This document shows, in pieces, positions 60,501-64,000 of a DNA stretch of 64,000 nucleotides. The notes beneath the pieces were generated by a model. The model worked only from the letters and a program-made list of their open reading frames with translations. It was not told where the DNA came from and did not search any database. Numbering within the stretch: position 1 is the first letter of the stretch; every line of letters begins with the position of its first letter. Source of the stretch: Azotobacter bryophylli (GTDB lineage: Bacteria > Pseudomonadota > Gammaproteobacteria > Pseudomonadales > Pseudomonadaceae); contig NZ_JBHRSJ010000002.1 in NCBI RefSeq assembly GCF_042643485.1, positions 1-64,000 of the forward strand. The letters are read 5' to 3'. The position numbers and the translations under genes are program-made.

Positions 60501-61124
60501 GGCCTGCGTGCTCTGCTCCGCCAGATCGAGGAACAGCTGCGCTGCCCGCTCTGGCTGATTGCTGGCCAGTTGCGAGTGCGCCGCCTCCTCCAGCCACTGC
60601 TGACGCCGCTGCGGCTCGCGCTCGGCCAAATCGGCATAGGTCTGCGCAGCCAGATCCGGAGCGCCCAAGGCCAGCGCGTGCAGTGCCAGCCGCGCCAGCA
60701 GGGCCGCCGGCAGATCCCGGCGCTCCAGCTCGCGCAGGCCCCGGGTCAGCCGTGCGACCTGATCCGCCGCCAGCCCTCCGGGCGCGGCCTGGGCCTCGAG
60801 AATGGCAATTTCGGCCCGGTAGAAGGGCGCGATGCCGTGCGCCTGATCCTTCAGCAGGAACACATGCTCCTGTGCGCGCCGGTATTCGCCGAGCCGGAGG
60901 AATTGCTCGATCAGCCCCGCGCGCAGTCGGTCGTTGTTCGGCTGCGTGCCGAGCAACAGTTCGGTGAAGCTGATCGAGACCGAATCGGGCTGGCGGATAT
61001 CCGTCAGAAAGGCTTTCTCGTCGTGGTAGATGTAGGCCAGCAGACCGCAGGTGGACGCGACCACCAGAGGCAGCGTCCAGGGCCTGAGCAGGCGGGCCCG
61101 CTCATTGACAGACGAGCTGTGCAT
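57555..61124 (-). CDS. pelB: Outer-membrane export protein PelB
   Basis: This 1189-residue protein has an N-terminal transmembrane segment (LPLVVASTCGLLAYIYH) and a long series of TPR-like helical repeats over about 850 residues. A C-terminal beta-barrel ends with VIGVTYSSRFGR, the terminal aromatic-x-Arg pattern of outer-membrane porins. PelB exports Pel and its TPR region binds PelA. It overlaps pelA by 23 bases. Length agrees with the known protein. Confidence 0.95.
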   Translation of the reverse strand: MHSSSVNERARLLRPWTLPLVVASTCGLLAYIYHDEKAFLTDIRQPDSVSISFTELLLGTQPNNDRLRAGLIEQFLRLGEYRRAQEHVFLLKDQAHGIAPFYRAEIAILEAQAAPGGLAADQVARLTRGLRELERRDLPAALLARLALHALALGAPDLAAQTYADLAEREPQRRQQWLEEAAHSQLASNQPERAAQLFLDLAEQSTQAEQRRQYLEQAFGSLVAANRSEQAVDLLKRHLAELNDTSADLAWLEQGVSAAMGSKRFDLAADFVERWQALSPEDLQAQRLSFRLQLASGDTAKAWEIGERLLQRQPEDPALLEQMARLGEWTGHPQRALDYWVSLLQQREDAQQHEHAWRLAAQLFDFDRAVPLLARLGEQRRLSDVELDALIYSHESRGSPEQAEQWLRSYLAQHPDHRLAWMRLQQNLAYTEQFKEEALVWAEMARHFPLSPAERVAWAETHKKLFDSQGAWQVLSDVDSEKIEDADYWRLRAELAWELEHDQEALRAYDRLQALQQPLYSGNEEHLIALNSQRNPEKALALLAANWRRTGDMRRLVSALQMAESLNDWEQLQRLLGEVQDNPQAARTPYVWVAQAALADHQGREAEAEGLYRRGMERFPEESLFCERLLWFYVDRGRRRELEPLLQQWRGEAIGDSRLWLPFASANLLLGRHSEALAWYRRYLQANPRDWLVKAAYADALEASGYPELALRVRHELLAELDNGDTKLTPERYSTYLRLLASSHSVQRASRQVEQWQDGSPLLLQQWFERFLIQLEANNQEGLKNEWLAWGRGRGLAISRYEELQEALRSHNRSTLQHLLTGAELDSAQRVDVLQQLGHDGPAMAAGLEAMGDGQPPQLQQQLLGQTQELLQRSPQGLQVGWHRRDYGEVNVSGPRLSGGINLGDDWYAALRLEDVNYSASSLKESRIGDERNAQLSLRRNLADGDFTLTQDSSWRVDKNRFGLSINRNWQLSSRDEVKLDLDWHRETDETGLLRALGRRDSLHVSGQHGFSARDRVSWLVGHRRYSTREGDSLGKGEIASIELNHSLLFAGPTWEVRSGVEYQNNRLANDLPEELLESMGGPLRRENAKPGDILQDSYGQAYVGSTWRRGLPGTLNRGQAQYTWIVDVMAGWQWTEKQINYGFNTGIGMSVLGGDELAFTVGYLSSPQGARSQSGGVIGVTYSSRFGR

Positions 61125-63954
61125 CCTGCACCTGCTTCAACGGCAGTTGGAATTGCCAGAGCCCTTGCTGCGCCCTGCCTTGGTAGGTCCGGCCATCGCT
61201 GATGACCCGGCAGGCGCCGCTGGCACGCACGCTGAACGCCAGGGGGAAGGCTCCGGCGAAGGAGAAGCGGACCCGGTTCTCGTCAAGATAGCTCCAGTCG
61301 CGCAGGGGGATGTTGGCCTCTTCCAGTGCGGGATGCGGGTCGCGGCTGTCGCGCAGGACCAGCGTCGCGTTCGCCCGGCTGAGGTGCAGATAACGGCCTT
61401 GCGGCAGATCGCGCACGCCCGCCACGCCGCGCGAGCGGAGCAGATCGGGCCAGCCGAGTTCGGGGTCCAGGCGCAGGGTGCGCAGCTCATCCATCCCACG
61501 CACCTGCCAGCTGCCGTCGCTGCGACGGGCCAGGCTGGCCTGATACAGGCCATGCAGGCGCGGGATGTAGTCGCTCATCCACAAGGACAAGGGCTGCTGG
61601 GCCAGCATCGTCCGGTAGATCCGGTGCATGGTCTTGATCGAGGCCTGCTTGGTCCCCGAGTAGAAGTGGTAGTAGAGATGGAGGCCGCGCAGGCGGCGGG
61701 GGTTTTCGGTCAGATCGAAGGTCTCGATCAGGCCGCGGAAGCCGTAGTACGGCCCCTTCCAGAGGTTGGTGTAGACGTTCTCGTTGGCGATCGGCGCGTA
61801 GTACTGGATACCGCCGGAGGTCGGGCGGATCAGCGGGTAGAGCCCGGACAGCGACGGATAGGCCCTGGTCAGGACGGTGTTGCCGCCGTTGACGTTGAGC
61901 AGGTGGCTGGCGTAGGCGAGCTCGATGGTCTGCGCATCGGGCAGCGCGTCGCCGCTCCAGAACAGCATCTTCACCGGCTTGTCGGGGCCGGTCAGGCGGC
62001 TGTTGATGTAGTCGCGCGAGCCGACGATCTCGCGGGTGAAGTCGATCTGGTCGTAGCCGGGAATGGGCATCTTGAAGCCGTATTCCGGGTTGAAGTCCTC
62101 GCGCTTCTTGACCACCTCGGGCTGCCAGTAGAAGGGGTGGCTGAAGGTGTGGCTGGCCACCTCGACCTTCTCCTCGGCGAAGATCTTCCGGGCGATGGGC
62201 TCCACCTCGCGGGTCAGATGGGGATACATGCCCTTCGGTCCCGTCTCGCCCTCGATGACCGAAACCGAGGTCAGCAAGGGGTAAGGCCTGATGAACTCGT
62301 CCAGTACCATCTGCCCGGCGTAGGGCGTGCCCGTCACTTCGGCACGGGACACGAAGCCGTCGCCGTCGATGTGCACCGTGGCGATGCGTCGGCCGTTCTC
62401 GGTGGTGACATCCGGACGCGGCAGCGGCGCAAGATGCAGGGCGCGCTGGAGGAAGGCGAAAGGATCGAGGATCCAGCGGGTCTGCTCGCTGCTCTGATCC
62501 AGCACGAAGGGCGACAAAGCCATTCCCCCCCAATCGGCGAGGGCGACCGGGGTATAGGACTGGCCTTGGGCGTCGGCCATGGCGAGCACGGGCCGCGGAC
62601 CATGCTCGGTCACGGTGAAGGGCGGCACATCGCGCGCCCTGAGCTGCACGGGAGCCTCGAACCTGCCCAGCAGCCCCCCGTCCTGCACGAGCAGTTTCGG
62701 CGTGCCCTGCAGCGGCCCTGGCGCGTGCTGCAATCCCAGCCGTTGCAGCAGCAGATCGTTCTCCACAGGCAGACCGGCCAGGATCGCCAGGGGCACCTGC
62801 TCGTCCAGGCGTGCGCTGAGCCAGTCGCTGAACAACTGACCGTCCAGCGGCGGCCCGCTGGTCATCCAGGTCACCATCCCGGCATACAGCCCCCTGGCCG
62901 GGCGTTGCGGCAGGCTCTGATCGGCAGCCAGGTAGTCCACACGGTAGCCAAGGTATTCCAGCAGGCTGGCCAGCTTGATATGGCCCAGGTTGCGACTGAC
63001 GTCCCCCTCGGTGGGGTCGTAGATCATGGCGATGCGGCGGGGCTGCACCTCGATGGAGCCGATGCCGAGGTAGTCCAGCTTCGGCGTGGTGACGAAGGGA
63101 ATGTAGCCTTCTGCCTGCAGACGCGCGGCCAATCGGCGTGCCTCGTCCCGTCGCTCGGGCGGCAGATAGTCGATGGCCACCAGCGGAATTCCCTGCTTGC
63201 GCAGCGGCCCGAGTCTCGCCTCCAGCCAGTCGCGGTCGCTCTGGGGCACCTCGCGGTAAGCCTGGCCCTCAGCACTCCAGCCGGCATGGATCGACTCGAC
63301 GGCCACGGCGGCGGCGACTCCGGGCAGCTCCGGCAGTACCTCGAAGCCCCGGTTGAAGAACAGCTTCATGCCGGGTTGCTGGCGCTTGAGATCGCGCAGG
63401 AGCGACACAAGCGCCTGGCGCTGGACTTCGCGCTCGGACTCCGGGAGCAGTTGGTAACTGTCCAGGGTATCGAGGAACAGGCCGCCGTACCCCTGCTCGC
63501 CCAACCTGGCCGCACGCTGCAGCAGGTAGGAGCGCCAGACCGGCGAGGCAAGATCCATGACTTGGCTGTCCCAGGCCTCGTTGCGCACGGGGCTACCGGC
63601 CTTATCCAACCCCTCCTGCCGCAGAGCGGGTCCATCTCCCTTGAATTCGCCAATCGACAGATAGGCGAAGGGGGTACTCCCCTGCTCTCGAAGAAAGGCA
63701 ATATCCGGCGCGGAAACCTGAGCCGATTCGAGCACCACCCAATCGAACTGCGAGAGCTCGCTCAGCGGCGGCTGCTCTGCATACCAGAAAGCTACACTGG
63801 TCGGTTTCTCGAGCGCCTCGGCGAGCCAGGGAGATAACGTCAGCGCGATGCCGAACAGCCACGTCAGCGCTCGCGGGAAGGGGCGTGGAAGTCTGAATGG
63901 GCAGCTTCCCGACAGCGAACTTGCACTCCTGAACGCAACTCTGGCGATAGACAT
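61102..63954 (-). CDS. pelA: Pel deacetylase/hydrolase PelA
   Basis: This 950-residue periplasmic enzyme has an N-terminal hydrolase domain (FWYAEQPPLSELSQFDWVVL) and a central domain. The polysaccharide deacetylase domain has metal ligands Asp530 and Asp532 in HIDGDGF and the SHTFSHPF His pair. The numbering is two higher than I recall for P. aeruginosa (Asp528/Asp530, 948 residues), which supports the ATG at 63954 over the one at 63993. It deacetylates Pel, making it cationic, and can hydrolyse it. It is the first gene of pelABCDEFG. The promoter lies at or beyond the window edge. Confidence 0.95.
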   Translation of the reverse strand: MSIARVAFRSASSLSGSCPFRLPRPFPRALTWLFGIALTLSPWLAEALEKPTSVAFWYAEQPPLSELSQFDWVVLESAQVSAPDIAFLREQGSTPFAYLSIGEFKGDGPALRQEGLDKAGSPVRNEAWDSQVMDLASPVWRSYLLQRAARLGEQGYGGLFLDTLDSYQLLPESEREVQRQALVSLLRDLKRQQPGMKLFFNRGFEVLPELPGVAAAVAVESIHAGWSAEGQAYREVPQSDRDWLEARLGPLRKQGIPLVAIDYLPPERRDEARRLAARLQAEGYIPFVTTPKLDYLGIGSIEVQPRRIAMIYDPTEGDVSRNLGHIKLASLLEYLGYRVDYLAADQSLPQRPARGLYAGMVTWMTSGPPLDGQLFSDWLSARLDEQVPLAILAGLPVENDLLLQRLGLQHAPGPLQGTPKLLVQDGGLLGRFEAPVQLRARDVPPFTVTEHGPRPVLAMADAQGQSYTPVALADWGGMALSPFVLDQSSEQTRWILDPFAFLQRALHLAPLPRPDVTTENGRRIATVHIDGDGFVSRAEVTGTPYAGQMVLDEFIRPYPLLTSVSVIEGETGPKGMYPHLTREVEPIARKIFAEEKVEVASHTFSHPFYWQPEVVKKREDFNPEYGFKMPIPGYDQIDFTREIVGSRDYINSRLTGPDKPVKMLFWSGDALPDAQTIELAYASHLLNVNGGNTVLTRAYPSLSGLYPLIRPTSGGIQYYAPIANENVYTNLWKGPYYGFRGLIETFDLTENPRRLRGLHLYYHFYSGTKQASIKTMHRIYRTMLAQQPLSLWMSDYIPRLHGLYQASLARRSDGSWQVRGMDELRTLRLDPELGWPDLLRSRGVAGVRDLPQGRYLHLSRANATLVLRDSRDPHPALEEANIPLRDWSYLDENRVRFSFAGAFPLAFSVRASGACRVISDGRTYQGRAQQGLWQFQLPLKQVQDAQLVCQ

Positions 63955-64000
63955 AAAAGCCCCGACAGGTGTGGATGCGAGAGACCGCCGCATGGTTCCA

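Noticed and set aside
61051..63837. 928-codon plus-strand frame opposite pelA
   Set aside because: It is an antisense shadow of pelA with no recognisable domain.

Overview
The window is high-GC gammaproteobacterial DNA of the Pseudomonas/Azotobacter group. Two blocks suggest Azotobacter or a close relative. One is a complete phb (polyhydroxybutyrate) locus with the gene set known from Azotobacter: phbF, phbP, phbR and phbBAC. The other, just before it, is a block that from memory matches the P. aeruginosa PA1687-PA1674 order: speE, mtnC, mtnD, mtnB, an MFS gene, aroC, a hydrolase, prmB, an isochorismatase-like gene, a small membrane gene, smr and folE. The species cannot be fixed from the sequence alone.

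Layout. (1) 1-151: a strong promoter with rRNA/tRNA-type architecture points leftward out of the window. (2) 152-26501: a mosaic of stress and accessory genes. It holds two adjacent ferritin-like genes, a DUF4142 gene, a DUF892 gene, LigD, NnrS with an ANR/FNR-type box, an SDR, a three-gene envelope-stress operon (holin family/DUF3618), and a caa3-type cytochrome oxidase operon ending in an encapsulated-ferritin-like gene with no encapsulin. It continues with DUF2231, CopD and KGG-repeat genes, a DUF421 fusion, a trehalase-SDR operon, DUF748, an alpha/beta hydrolase with DUF3182, hemerythrin, MgtC and DgkA. The content fits desiccation, oxidative or nitrosative stress and iron handling. (3) 26502-28132: a lower-GC stretch with tRNA-Ser(GGA), small ORFs and a nested inverted-repeat structure. 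(4) 28129-30406: an AEC transporter, a SorA-like/cytochrome c fusion and an RraB-family gene. (5) 30688-40608: the conserved Pseudomonas-type block of polyamine synthesis, methionine salvage, chorismate and folate genes. (6) 40744-50346: the phb locus with candidate PhbF and PhbR sites, intercistronic hairpins, and a large DUF3141 gene between phasin and regulator. (7) 50554-51771: chrA. (8) 51776-63954: pelABCDEFG on the minus strand, ending at the right edge.

How genes cooperate. SpeE releases methylthioadenosine, and MtnB, MtnC and MtnD carry out late steps of its salvage to methionine. PhbA condenses acetyl-CoA, PhbB reduces the product and PhbC polymerises it. PhbP coats the granule, and PhbF and PhbR regulate. 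Pel proteins synthesise, modify and export a cationic exopolysaccharide, and PelD keeps its c-di-GMP-binding residues. No insertion sequence, prophage, integrase or CRISPR array was seen.

The observations most worth follow-up are the DUF3141 protein, which has a PhaC-like Cys-Asp-His arrangement and a basic tail inside the phb locus; the encapsulin-less EncFtn-like gene at the end of an oxidase operon; and the regulatory architecture of nnrS, phbP, phbF and phbBAC.
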